64,000 bases of DNA from positions 1 to 64,000 of the forward strand of contig CADCUO010000067.1 in the NCBI GenBank assembly GCA_902805915.1, given 5' to 3'. This document shows, one piece after another, positions 19,635-28,598 of this stretch; position 1 is the first letter of the stretch, and each line of letters opens with the position of its first letter. The position numbers were made by a program, and so were the translations under genes. The DNA is from an uncultured Propionibacteriaceae bacterium (lineage in GTDB: Bacteria; Actinomycetota; Actinomycetes; Propionibacteriales; Propionibacteriaceae). The notes under the pieces were generated by a model. That model was given only the letters and a program-made list of their open reading frames with translations. It was not told where the DNA came from and did not search any database.

Positions 19635-20888
19635 GTGGTATCGATGCCGCGCGCGTCCCGGACAGAGGCTTTCCTCGCCTTCGCCGACGCCCACCGTCGC
19701 GCTTTGCTGGGGTCGGCCTATCTGATCCTCGGCGACGCGGCGCTGGCGCGGGCACGCGTCGACTTCATCTTGGCCAAGGCCTACCAGAGCTGGCGCCGAC
19801 TAGGCGACCCACGTATGCACTGTTTCGCCGCCCTGCTCGGCGGGTCCAACCCGGGTCCGCAGCCCTGGAACCAGTCGGACCGCTATGAGCTGGTTGACCG
19901 CCATCCGGCTCCCCCTGAGCCGGCCGAGGAGATCGTGTCGGATCTGGCTGATCTGGGCGAGCAGGAGCGGCAGCTGGTGGTGCTCGAGTACTACGCCGGG
20001 ATGTCGCCGGCGGAGCTGGCGGTACTGACGTCGGCGGACCCGGACCGGGTGGAGGAGCTTCGCGCTGCGGCACGTTCGGCGCTCACCGCGCGGAATCTGG
20101 GCAGGTCCCAGGATCGTCATCTCGAAGCCGAGCTCGAGGCCGCCGTACAGCATCGGTTCGGCCCAGAGCTGAGCAACGCCAGCGGTCGGGGCGCCGCGGC
20201 CGGTCAGGGCGCCGCCGACGACCTGTCACACGGCCGGTCGCTGGTTCACCGACAGCGGCTGCGCGGTCTGGCTGCCGCCGTACTGGTCGTGGTGCTCGCG
20301 CTGGGTGCAAGTCAGGCCCTGCCCAGCCGGGGTCAGCCGGAGGCCGCTGGTGCGTCGCCCCCGGTGGCGTCGGCGTCGCCGAGTCGACCAAGCTGTCCCG
20401 TGTCCGACCGGGGCTGCCGGGGTCAGGTTACCCGGGACTGGCGGGATCGGATCTCGAAGATCTCCCGCTCCTACCTTGATCCCGACGACAGCTACTTCAC
20501 CGGCTACAGCTACTCCTACGACCGGTCCTACGACTCCGATGAGCTGTGGAACGGCCAAGGCGGTGCACTCGGGTTGGACCTGTTCAAGCTGGAGCGGGGA
20601 GCTACCCAGGTCTTCATCCAGGTCGCAACAGCACGGGAGTTCGCGCCACGCTGCGGTCAGGCGACTGCCCAGGACTGCGTCAGCATGCGCTTCATGGACG
20701 GCAACAGCTTCATCATGACCGAGACCACCCACGTCTCGGAGGGCATTGAGGTGCAGTACCGCCCGGAAGGCACCCAGGTGATCACCCTGATTGCCCGCAA
20801 TGTGTCCAACGGCACCGCGCTCGACATCACCCGGGGTCAACTGCTGCTGCTGGCGCAGGACCCCCAGCTGCGCCTGCCGCCACTGTGA
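19635..20888 (+). CDS. Sigma-70-like region 4 protein with a single transmembrane helix and extracytoplasmic domain
   Basis: Sigma-like N-terminus (EAFLAFADAHRRALLGSAYLILGD..ALARARVDFILAKAYQSW, GEQERQLVVLEYYAGMSPAELA) followed by a hydrophobic helix LAAAVLVVVLALG. Confidence 0.65.
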   Translation: MVSMPRASRTEAFLAFADAHRRALLGSAYLILGDAALARARVDFILAKAYQSWRRLGDPRMHCFAALLGGSNPGPQPWNQSDRYELVDRHPAPPEPAEEIVSDLADLGEQERQLVVLEYYAGMSPAELAVLTSADPDRVEELRAAARSALTARNLGRSQDRHLEAELEAAVQHRFGPELSNASGRGAAAGQGAADDLSHGRSLVHRQRLRGLAAAVLVVVLALGASQALPSRGQPEAAGASPPVASASPSRPSCPVSDRGCRGQVTRDWRDRISKISRSYLDPDDSYFTGYSYSYDRSYDSDELWNGQGGALGLDLFKLERGATQVFIQVATAREFAPRCGQATAQDCVSMRFMDGNSFIMTETTHVSEGIEVQYRPEGTQVITLIARNVSNGTALDITRGQLLLLAQDPQLRLPPL

Positions 20889-20926
20889 GCCGATAGAGAA
20901 GGCCGGCCGGTCTGAGCTGAGCCGAC

Positions 20927-21349
20927 TCAGTCCGCGTTCCCCCGGCGTTGTTGCTTGAGGTGGGAACGGCGCCGCTTAGCCTCCAGTCTGCGTTGCACCG
21001 AGCCCCGGGTGGGTCGAGACGGCCGCCGTACCCGCGGTGGTGGCGCTGTGGCCGACTCCAGCAGATCCTGCAGCCGCTGCAGCGCCAGCTGGCGGTTCTG
21101 GAGCTGCGACCGGGTGTCGCTGACAGCGATGGTCAGTGCCCCGTCGACCAGCCTGGCGCCGAGCCGGTCCAAAGCGCGCCGACGCTGAGTATCCGACAGT
21201 GATGATGATCTGGCCACATCAAAGCTCAGCTCCACCCGGCTGTCCGCGGTGTTCACCGACTGCCCTCCCGGCCCGCTGGAACGGGAGAAGCGCCAGGACA
21301 GCTCGCGAGCCGGGATGGGCGTTCCGCGTACGGTCAGCGGCTCCTCCAC
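20927..21349 (-). CDS. arfB: ArfB-like peptidyl-tRNA hydrolase / release factor-like protein
   Basis: RFSRSSGPGGQSVNTADSRVEL (GGQ motif) and a basic C-terminal tail RRLEAKRRRSHLKQQRRGNAD. Confidence 0.92.
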   Translation of the reverse strand: MEEPLTVRGTPIPARELSWRFSRSSGPGGQSVNTADSRVELSFDVARSSSLSDTQRRRALDRLGARLVDGALTIAVSDTRSQLQNRQLALQRLQDLLESATAPPPRVRRPSRPTRGSVQRRLEAKRRRSHLKQQRRGNAD

Positions 21350-21428
21350 CTGCCCACTATCGCTTGACGTAGCGTGGTGGCCGCAGGCGACACGCGTTGC
21401 TGGGGACGAGCGGAGGGGGAGCGAGGCA

Positions 21429-21893
21429 GTGGCCGGCAAGTCCAGACTGTCCGCGGCGGACATCGCGTGCTGGGTGATCAAGTCCCGACGCGCGCCTGCT
21501 GCCATTGCCGCCGGGTGGAGGCCGGGACACGAGCAGCGGCTCAACCGCTGCCTGCGGCGTTCCTACCGGGTGGAGCTGATGCAGCCGGGCCAGCGATGCC
21601 TGCTCTGGCTCAGTGGCCGGGACCAGCCGGGAGTGCAGGCAATCGGGACGCTGCTCAGCCAGGCCGAGATCCCCCCGGTGGGCGCCGACGATCCGGAGGC
21701 AGAGGTACGGGTCTCGCTCCGGCTGCTGCAGCAGCCGATCCCGCGCAGCACGCTGCTTGCCGACCCGGTATTCACTCGCGCCGAGGTGCTTCGGATGCCG
21801 GCCGGCAGCAACCCGTCGTACCTCACCTGGGACCAGGTCGACACGCTCAGGGACTTCGTCGATCCCCGGGAGTGGGAGGCGGCCGGCTGGTGA
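21429..21893 (+). CDS. EVE/PUA-like hypothetical protein
   Basis: WVIKSRRAPAAIAAGWRPGHEQRLNRCLRRSYRVELMQPGQRCLLWLSGRDQPGVQAIGTL resembles EVE/PUA-like folds. Confidence 0.6.
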   Translation: MAGKSRLSAADIACWVIKSRRAPAAIAAGWRPGHEQRLNRCLRRSYRVELMQPGQRCLLWLSGRDQPGVQAIGTLLSQAEIPPVGADDPEAEVRVSLRLLQQPIPRSTLLADPVFTRAEVLRMPAGSNPSYLTWDQVDTLRDFVDPREWEAAGW

Positions 21894-21919
21894 CAGCCCC
21901 GGTGCCGGAATGAGAAACC

Positions 21920-22735
21920 TCAGCCGGTCGTGGACGACCCGGCGTTGAACTCGTCCCGGTACTGCAGCCAGTCGCGCACCAACGACAGGTCGTATCCGGC
22001 GCGGCCGTCGGTGCTGATGGTGATCAGCCGGGTACCGAGCCCGGTCAGCTCTTCAGCCGCCTCGTCGGGTCCCCTGTCCGCAGCCGTTGAGCGCTCGATC
22101 TCGCCGGGGTCGCGGCCCACCTCAGCGCACCAGTTGTTCAGCACCTCGTTCTTGTGCGCCAGCGTCTCGGCGTCCCCGAAGCCGTGCCAGGTGGTGGCGT
22201 ACTGTGCCACCAGCTTCAGCGTCTTACGTTCGCCTCCGCCGCCGATCAGGATCGGGATATCGCGCGTCGGGGCGGGGTTCAGCTTGGCCCAGCGGCTGGT
22301 GATCCGCGGGAGCCCCTCGGCTAGCGCGGCGAGCCGGCTGCCGGCCGTACCGAACTCGTAGCCGTACTCGTCGTAGTCCCGCTCAAACCAGCCGGCCCCG
22401 ATACCCAGAATCAGCCGGCCGGCACTGATGTGGTCCACCGTCCGCGCCATGTCGGCCAGCAGGTCGGGGTTGCGGTAGCTGTTGCAGGAGACCAACGCAC
22501 CGATCTCGACCCGCTCAGTCTGCTCCGCCCAGGCAGCCAGCATGGTCCAGCACTCGTAGTGCAGCCCATCGGGCTCGCCGCTGAGGGGAAAGAAGTGGTC
22601 CCAGTTGAAGATGACGTCCACCCCCGCCTCCTCAGCCGCATCAACTGCGCGACGCAGGTCGGCGTATTCGGCGTGCTGGGGCTGGAGCTGCACACCCACT
22701 CTGAGTGGTCGTGTGGCGTAGGGCTGCTCGGTCAT
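21920..22735 (-). CDS. LLM-class F420-dependent oxidoreductase
   Basis: RVGVQLQPQHAEYADLRRAVDAAEEAGVDVIFNWDHFFPL..RVEIGALVSCNSYRNPDLLADMARTVDHISAGRLILGIGAGW. Confidence 0.93.
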   Translation of the reverse strand: MTEQPYATRPLRVGVQLQPQHAEYADLRRAVDAAEEAGVDVIFNWDHFFPLSGEPDGLHYECWTMLAAWAEQTERVEIGALVSCNSYRNPDLLADMARTVDHISAGRLILGIGAGWFERDYDEYGYEFGTAGSRLAALAEGLPRITSRWAKLNPAPTRDIPILIGGGGERKTLKLVAQYATTWHGFGDAETLAHKNEVLNNWCAEVGRDPGEIERSTAADRGPDEAAEELTGLGTRLITISTDGRAGYDLSLVRDWLQYRDEFNAGSSTTG

Positions 22736-22800
22736 GACGCTCACCATACGACGGGGCGGTGACGAGCCCGGCTTGTGGGTTGATGCCGCTGAAACGCACG

Positions 22801-22833
22801 GAACTCCGGCCGGACCGAGCCTGACCGGAGTTC
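22801..22833 (-). terminator. Hairpin terminator downstream of tRNA-Leu
   Basis: gaactccgg / ccggagttc inverted repeat, 20 bp beyond the tRNA 3' end. Confidence 0.6.
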
Positions 22834-22852
22834 GCAAGAGCTGACATTGCTG

Positions 22853-22935
22853 TGCGCGAGGGGGGATTTGAACCCCCACGTCCTTGCGGACACTGGCACC
22901 TGAAGCCAGCGCGTCTGCCGTTCCGCCACTCGCGC
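22853..22935 (-). tRNA. tRNA-Leu (anticodon CAG)
   Basis: Minus strand GCGCGAGTGGCGGAACGGCAGACGCGCTGGCTTCAGGTGCCAGTGTCCGCAAGGACGTGGGGGTTCAAATCCCCCCTCGCGCA. 7-bp acceptor stem, CAG in the anticodon loop, GGTTCAAATCC T-arm, long variable arm. No encoded CCA. Confidence 0.96.
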
Positions 22936-23084
22936 TCAGTCCGTACCTCACAGTGCGAACCAGCCGGGAAAGGCTAGCACGGCTCCGCCCGGCGGGTGGA
23001 ATCCAGATCTGCCGCGGAGTCCGGATACCATCGAGGTCGCGGCACAACACGTAGACATCAACCAGGTGACAAGAGAGGAGGGAC

Positions 23085-23792
23085 ATGGGCATCTTCCAAC
23101 GGTTCGAGAAGAAGGTCGAGGGGGCCGTCAACGGTGTGTTCGCGCGCGCCTTCAAGGGCGACGTGCAACCGGTCGAGATCGCAGCCCGGCTGCAGCGCGA
23201 GCTCGATGCCGAAGCCAAGCTCATGTCCCGCGACAAGCGCCTGGTGCCGAACGAGTTCATCGTCGGGCTGTCACAGCATGATCACGACAAGCTCGCTCCG
23301 TACAGCAAGACGCTGACCAGCGAGCTGGCCGGGTCGTTGAAGGACCACGCGGAGTCGATGGGTTACCTGTTCAGCGGCCCGATCCGGATCCACCTCGAGC
23401 TCGACGACTCGTTGCCAGTCGGCCGCTTCACCGTGGACTCCCGTGCAGTTGCCGCGGTCGAGGCCAACGGGAAGCAGGGCACAGCCGACGGCAGAGCGCA
23501 ACTGGTGCTGGAGGTCAACGGCGTACGTCATCCGCTCCAGCCGCCCGGGCTGGTCATCGGGCGTGGCACCGAAGCCGACCTGCGGATCAACGACCCTGGC
23601 ATCTCCCGCCGGCACGCCGAGATCCGGGTCAGCGGTGGCGCCGGCCGGGTGCATGTCGACATCGTCGACCTGGGATCCACCAACGGCATCATCGTCAACG
23701 GACAACGGGTCCGGCACGCGGAGCTGGGTGCGGGTTCGCGGATCGAGATCGGCTCCACCCGGATGCTGGTGCACGCACCCGCCGGGCACTGA
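23085..23792 (+). CDS. fhaA: FhaA-like protein (DUF3662 plus FHA domain)
   Basis: MGIFQRFEKKVEGAVNGVFARAFKGDVQPVEIAARLQRELDAEAK..LVIGRGTEADLRINDPGISRRHAEIRV. Confidence 0.93.
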   Translation: MGIFQRFEKKVEGAVNGVFARAFKGDVQPVEIAARLQRELDAEAKLMSRDKRLVPNEFIVGLSQHDHDKLAPYSKTLTSELAGSLKDHAESMGYLFSGPIRIHLELDDSLPVGRFTVDSRAVAAVEANGKQGTADGRAQLVLEVNGVRHPLQPPGLVIGRGTEADLRINDPGISRRHAEIRVSGGAGRVHVDIVDLGSTNGIIVNGQRVRHAELGAGSRIEIGSTRMLVHAPAGH

Positions 23793-23803
23793 GGCGGTCA
23801 GGA

Positions 23804-24283
23804 ATGTCGGAAATCGCGCTCACCATTATCAAGGTGCTGTTCCTGGCACTCCTGTGGATCTTCATCCTATCCGCTGTCTCAGTCATCCGGAGTGACCTGT
23901 TCGGCCGAGCGGTGCCGGCACAGGACCCGGGACAGCCACGACAGCTCGCGAACCCAGCCCGACCGCCGCGGGAGACGAGGAAGACTCGTGGAGCACCGCG
24001 CGTCTTCGCCATCACCCAGGGCAACCAGGCCGGGGAGTCCGCTGAGCTGAGCGCTGGCACAGTGCTGATCGGGCGTGGCGCGGACTGCCAGCTAATCTTG
24101 GACGACGACTACGTCTCGACCCGCCATGCCCGGGTGGTGGCAGCCGAGACCGGCTACTACATCGAGGACCTGGGGTCCACGAATGGTACCTATGTCAACG
24201 GCCAGCGGATCACCGCGCCGACCTCGATCTCGCTCCAAGACACCGTACGGATCGGCAAGACCGTGCTGAAGCTCCAGACGTGA
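23804..24283 (+). CDS. fhaB: FhaB-like FHA-domain protein
   Basis: N-terminal TM segment; LIGRGADCQLILDDDYVSTRHARVV..DLGSTNGTYVNGQRI. Confidence 0.92.
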   Translation: MSEIALTIIKVLFLALLWIFILSAVSVIRSDLFGRAVPAQDPGQPRQLANPARPPRETRKTRGAPRVFAITQGNQAGESAELSAGTVLIGRGADCQLILDDDYVSTRHARVVAAETGYYIEDLGSTNGTYVNGQRITAPTSISLQDTVRIGKTVLKLQT

Positions 24284-25722
24284 GTTCCGCCGATGGAAAC
24301 TCAGAGTCCGGCCCGGCCGTGACCTTCAACCTGCGTTTCGTCGCCCATTCCGAGACCGGGCCGGTCCGCAAGAACAACCAGGACTCCGGCTTCGCTAGCC
24401 GGCACCTGCTTGCAGTGGCCGACGGCATGGGCGGTGCCGCGGCCGGCGATCTCGCCTCGGCGGTGGCCATCGACACTCTCAGCAGGGTTGACGGGTCGCC
24501 GGACGACGGCGCAATGCTGGAGGTGCTGGCCGACGCGTTCTCCCGCGCCAACGAACGCATCGCCGCCCTGGTGGAGGACGACTTCTCCCTCGAAGGCATG
24601 GGCACGACGGTGACCGCCGGCTTGTTCGACGGAACCCAGCTTGGGCTGGCCCACATCGGTGACAGCCGGGCCTACCTGCTGCGGGGCGGGAGGCTGGAGC
24701 GTCTCACCCATGACCACAGCTGGGTCCAGTCGCTGCTGGACGACGGCAAGATCAGCACCGAGGAGGCCGCGGTCCACCCCCACCGCTCGTTGCTGCTCAA
24801 AGTGCTCAACGGTCAGCCTTCGGCTGCTCCCGATTTGGAGCTGATACCGGTCCAGGTAGGTGACAGGCTGCTGTTCTGCAGCGACGGGGTCTGCGGGCTG
24901 GTCGACGACCCCGACCTTGCCGCGGCGATGCAGACCGAGAGCCTGGAAGACGCACTGCGCCGGCTGGTCGACCAGGCCTATGCCGCCGGCGGGATCGACA
25001 ACATCACCATCATCCTGGCCGACATCGTCGAAGGCGAAGCGACCGGCGGCACGTTCGTCCTCGGCGCGGCGTCGGAACGCTCCATCCCCGATGTCGTGCC
25101 CGGGCCGGATAGCGGCGACGACGACGTCGAGGACACCGTGGTCGTCTCCGACGGTACGCCTGCCGAGGGCGCCCACGAGGTGGACGACGAGGCCCGCTAC
25201 ACACCGCTGCCACCCGCAAAACGCCGATTGGGCCGCACGCTGGTAGGGCTGCTGGCGCTGGTCCTGGTGCTGGGAGCAGGTGTCGGCACCGGCTACGCCT
25301 GGACCCGGACCCAGTACTACGTCGGCGCTGCGGGTGAGCAGGTGGCGATCTACCAGGGCCTCCCCGATAGCGTGCCGGGCATCTCGCTGTCCCGGGTGTA
25401 CGAGGTCCAGGAGCTCCGTCTCGCCGCTCTGCCGCCCTTCTACCAGGACATGGTGCGATCGGCCATCGAAGTGGACAGCCTGGCCGCGGCCCGCTCGACC
25501 GTCACCACGCTGCAGGCGACGGCGGAACGGTGTGGGACGCAGCAGCCCAGTCCGCCGAGCCGGCCGGCCACTCCGGGGCCGAGCCTCCCGACAAGTCCCT
25601 CCCCCAGCGCGTCGGTCTCTCCCGGCCTGCGCACGACGCCCGGGGGCGACGCTCCCAGCACGCCCAGCGCGCCGAGCCCGCCACGGACACCGAGCACGGC
25701 CACCCCCGAACAGAGCTGCTGA
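24280..25722 (+). CDS. pstP: PP2C-family Ser/Thr phosphatase
   Basis: GPVRKNNQDSGFA..LLAVADGMGGAAAGDLAS..LAHIGDSRAYLLRGGRLERLTHDHSWVQ, TM segment, Pro-rich tail. Confidence 0.93.
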   Translation: MSSADGNSESGPAVTFNLRFVAHSETGPVRKNNQDSGFASRHLLAVADGMGGAAAGDLASAVAIDTLSRVDGSPDDGAMLEVLADAFSRANERIAALVEDDFSLEGMGTTVTAGLFDGTQLGLAHIGDSRAYLLRGGRLERLTHDHSWVQSLLDDGKISTEEAAVHPHRSLLLKVLNGQPSAAPDLELIPVQVGDRLLFCSDGVCGLVDDPDLAAAMQTESLEDALRRLVDQAYAAGGIDNITIILADIVEGEATGGTFVLGAASERSIPDVVPGPDSGDDDVEDTVVVSDGTPAEGAHEVDDEARYTPLPPAKRRLGRTLVGLLALVLVLGAGVGTGYAWTRTQYYVGAAGEQVAIYQGLPDSVPGISLSRVYEVQELRLAALPPFYQDMVRSAIEVDSLAAARSTVTTLQATAERCGTQQPSPPSRPATPGPSLPTSPSPSASVSPGLRTTPGGDAPSTPSAPSPPRTPSTATPEQSC

Positions 25723-25724
25723 CC

Positions 25725-27119
25725 ATGAGTGATGTGGCCGCACCGGTGTCTGTGATCCCCCGCAAACGTCGCGGGATCGAGCTGTTCCTGGTGGTGTTCG
25801 CGTTGGCCATCGTGCTCAGCGGGTACGCGATCATCGACCTCAACGTGCTCGACCGGATCTCCGCGACGCTGCCCTATCTCGCCGGCTTCTGCACGGGACT
25901 GGCCCTGCTGGCGCACCTTGCGGTCCGGTGGCGGCTGCCCTACGCCGACCCGGTCATCTTGCCGTGCGTGGTGCTGCTGAACGGCCTCGGGCTGGCGATG
26001 ATCCACCGGATCGACCTGATCAACGACCCCCCGCTGACCGGAGCCCGCCAGCAGCTGGTCTGGACCACCGTCGGCGTGGCCTTGTTCATAGTGGTCGCGG
26101 TCGTGGTTCGTGACCACCGACCGCTGCAGCGGTTCACGTACACCATGTTCCTCGGCGGTCTGGTGCTGCTGCTGCTGCCCTTGATGCCGTTCCTCGGGGT
26201 GGAGAGGTTCGGGGCACGGATCTGGATCAGCGTCGCCGGCTACAGCTTCCAACCGGCGGAGGTGGCCAAGATCCTGCTGTCGCTGGCCTTCGCGTCGTAC
26301 CTGGTGGAGAAGCGGGATGTGCTGGCCCTGGCAGGCTACCGCTTCCTGGGCATCGACCTCCCCCGGGCTCGAGACCTCGGACCCATTGTGCTGATGTGGC
26401 TGACCAGTCTGGCCGTGCTGGTGTTCCAAAAGGACCTCGGAACCTCGCTGCTGTTCTTCGGGCTGTTCGTCATGATGTTGTACGTATCCACCGAACGCGC
26501 CGGATGGCCGATCCTCGGCACCCTGCTGTTCGCCGCCGGGGCGTACCTGGGCTATCTGCAGTTCAGCCATGTCCGGGTACGGGTCGGCGCCTGGCTGGAC
26601 CCGTTCTCCGACTTCGACCGCTACTACCAGGTCATCACCGCACAGTTCGGGATCGCCTGGGGCGGCCTGCTGGGGACCGGTTTGGGCGAGGGCCGCCCCG
26701 GGCTGACCCCCCTGGCTCGCAGCGACTTCATCGCCGCGGCGATCGGTGAAGAGCTCGGGATGACCGGGCTGATGGCGGTGGTGATGATCTACGGCCTGAT
26801 CGTGGCCCGTGGGCTGCGGACCGCGCTGCAGTGCCGGGAGCCGTTCGGCAAGCTGCTCGCCGCCGGCCTGTCCTTCGCCTTCGCGCTGCAGGTGTTCACC
26901 ATCATCGGCGGGGTGACGAGGCTGCTGCCGTTGACCGGTCTCACCACACCGTTCATGTCCCAGGGCGGGTCCTCGCTGATCGCCAACTGGGTGATTGTCG
27001 CGCTGCTGCTGATTGTGTCGCACCACGCCCGCAAGCCCATCGCTACGGTGGCAGCCATCGACGCCGACTCCCAGACCACGCAGCTGGTCAAGGTGCCTGC
27101 GCTGAGGAGCTCGGCGTGA
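25725..27119 (+). CDS. rodA: FtsW/RodA/SpoVE-family SEDS protein
   Basis: ARIWISVAGYSFQPAEVAKILL..LQKDLGTSLLFFGLF-type motif..FIAAAIGEELGMTGLM..TGLTTPFMSQGGSSLIANW. Confidence 0.94.
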   Translation: MSDVAAPVSVIPRKRRGIELFLVVFALAIVLSGYAIIDLNVLDRISATLPYLAGFCTGLALLAHLAVRWRLPYADPVILPCVVLLNGLGLAMIHRIDLINDPPLTGARQQLVWTTVGVALFIVVAVVVRDHRPLQRFTYTMFLGGLVLLLLPLMPFLGVERFGARIWISVAGYSFQPAEVAKILLSLAFASYLVEKRDVLALAGYRFLGIDLPRARDLGPIVLMWLTSLAVLVFQKDLGTSLLFFGLFVMMLYVSTERAGWPILGTLLFAAGAYLGYLQFSHVRVRVGAWLDPFSDFDRYYQVITAQFGIAWGGLLGTGLGEGRPGLTPLARSDFIAAAIGEELGMTGLMAVVMIYGLIVARGLRTALQCREPFGKLLAAGLSFAFALQVFTIIGGVTRLLPLTGLTTPFMSQGGSSLIANWVIVALLLIVSHHARKPIATVAAIDADSQTTQLVKVPALRSSA

Positions 27120-28558
27120 ACCGACCGATCCGTAGGGTGGCTTTCGTGGCGATGCTGATGTTCGCCATGCTGTTCGCGAACGGTACCTACATGGTGTTGT
27201 TCCGGCAGGCCTCGCTGGACGCCCAGCCACAGAACCGGCGGGTGCGGGACGCGGAGTTCGCCCAGAACCGCGGCGCAATCCTGGCCGCCGGGAAGACCGA
27301 GATCGCCACCACCACCCGGGTGGAGGACGGTTTCGACTTCCTCCGCGAGTATCCGGACGCGAAGCTGTACGCGCCAGTCACCGGCTTCTACTCCTATGAC
27401 CACGGCCGGTCCGGTCTGGAGAACAGCTACAACACCCAGCTGGCAGGCACCGATGCCGCCCTCTTCGTCCGACGGCTGGTTGACCTGCTGACCGACCGGA
27501 CCCCGCAGGGAGCCACGGTGGAGACCACCATCCTGCCGGCGGCACAGCGCGCAGCAGCGCAGGGACTGGGCGGGAACAAAGGCGCCGTGGTCGCGCTGGA
27601 CCCGCAGACCGGTGCCGTGCTTGCTCTGGTCACCAGCCCGAGCTACGACCCCAACGAGATCGCCAGCCACGACATCGAGGCAGCGGACAAGGCCTATCAG
27701 CGGCTGGCCAAGAACCCGTCCCGTCCCATGGCGAACCGGGCGGCGCGGGAGATCTATCCACCCGGATCCACCTTCAAGCTGGTCACCGCCGCCGCCGCTC
27801 TTGCGGACGGCAAGACAGCGAAGAGCAAGGTAGCCTCACCGCCGCGCCTGCGGCTGCCCAATACCAACACGCATCTGGGCAACGCCCTCAACTGTGGCGG
27901 CAAGACGACCACGATCGAGCACGCACTCGAGGTGTCGTGCAACACAGCGTTCGCGAATCTCGGCATCGAGCTGGGGCAGGACAAGCTGCGTAGCCAGGCC
28001 CAGAAGTTCGGCTTCGACCAGCGACATCTCAGCGACCTCAGCGGGGTCGCTAGCCGGTTCCCCGACAACCTTGACCCCGCTCAGACGGCGCTCAGCGCGA
28101 TCGGCCAGTTCGACGTCGCCGCCAGCCCGTTGCAGATGGCGATGGTTACCGCTGCGATCGCGAACGACGGTGTGCTGATGGACCCGTACCTGGTCGGCCA
28201 GGTACGGGCGCCGGACCTGAAGTCAATCCAGAGCCACCGGCCAAAGCAGCTGTCGCAGGCGATGACGCCGAACAATGCGCGCATGCTCAAGCAGATGATG
28301 GTGAATGTGGTGGAGAACGGCACCGGCAGGAGAGGGGCGATCCCCGGTGTGGAGGTCGGCGGGAAGACGGGTACCGCCCAGTCGGACCTGAAGCGAAAGC
28401 CCTTCGCCTGGTACACCTCGTTCGCATCGGGGGACGAGCCTCGGGTGGCGGTGGCCGTGGTGGTCGAGGATGCCGACATCCCGCGCCAGGAGATCGCCGG
28501 CAGTCGGGTGGCCGCGCCCATCGCCCGGTCAGTGATGCAGGCGGTGCTGGAACAGTGA
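27116..28558 (+). CDS. pbpA: Penicillin-binding protein 2-type transpeptidase
   Basis: YPPGSTFKLVTAAAAL (SxxK), VSCNTAF (SxN), GKTGTAQ (KTG). GTGA overlap with rodA. Confidence 0.94.
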   Translation: MNRPIRRVAFVAMLMFAMLFANGTYMVLFRQASLDAQPQNRRVRDAEFAQNRGAILAAGKTEIATTTRVEDGFDFLREYPDAKLYAPVTGFYSYDHGRSGLENSYNTQLAGTDAALFVRRLVDLLTDRTPQGATVETTILPAAQRAAAQGLGGNKGAVVALDPQTGAVLALVTSPSYDPNEIASHDIEAADKAYQRLAKNPSRPMANRAAREIYPPGSTFKLVTAAAALADGKTAKSKVASPPRLRLPNTNTHLGNALNCGGKTTTIEHALEVSCNTAFANLGIELGQDKLRSQAQKFGFDQRHLSDLSGVASRFPDNLDPAQTALSAIGQFDVAASPLQMAMVTAAIANDGVLMDPYLVGQVRAPDLKSIQSHRPKQLSQAMTPNNARMLKQMMVNVVENGTGRRGAIPGVEVGGKTGTAQSDLKRKPFAWYTSFASGDEPRVAVAVVVEDADIPRQEIAGSRVAAPIARSVMQAVLEQ

Positions 28559-28598
28559 GGCGCACCAGCGGGCACGGGGCCAGGAGAGGGACGCACCA

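Noticed and set aside
21920-23260. 446-aa ORF on the minus strand
   Set aside because: Reads through tRNA-Leu. The real LLM-oxidoreductase starts at about 22735.
24301-25743. Long minus-strand ORF opposite pstP
   Set aside because: Antisense shadow of the high-GC phosphatase gene, with His/Gln/Arg-rich composition and no domain signatures.
25440-27278. 612-aa minus-strand ORF opposite rodA
   Set aside because: Antisense shadow; low-complexity His/Gln/Gly-rich translation with no motif.
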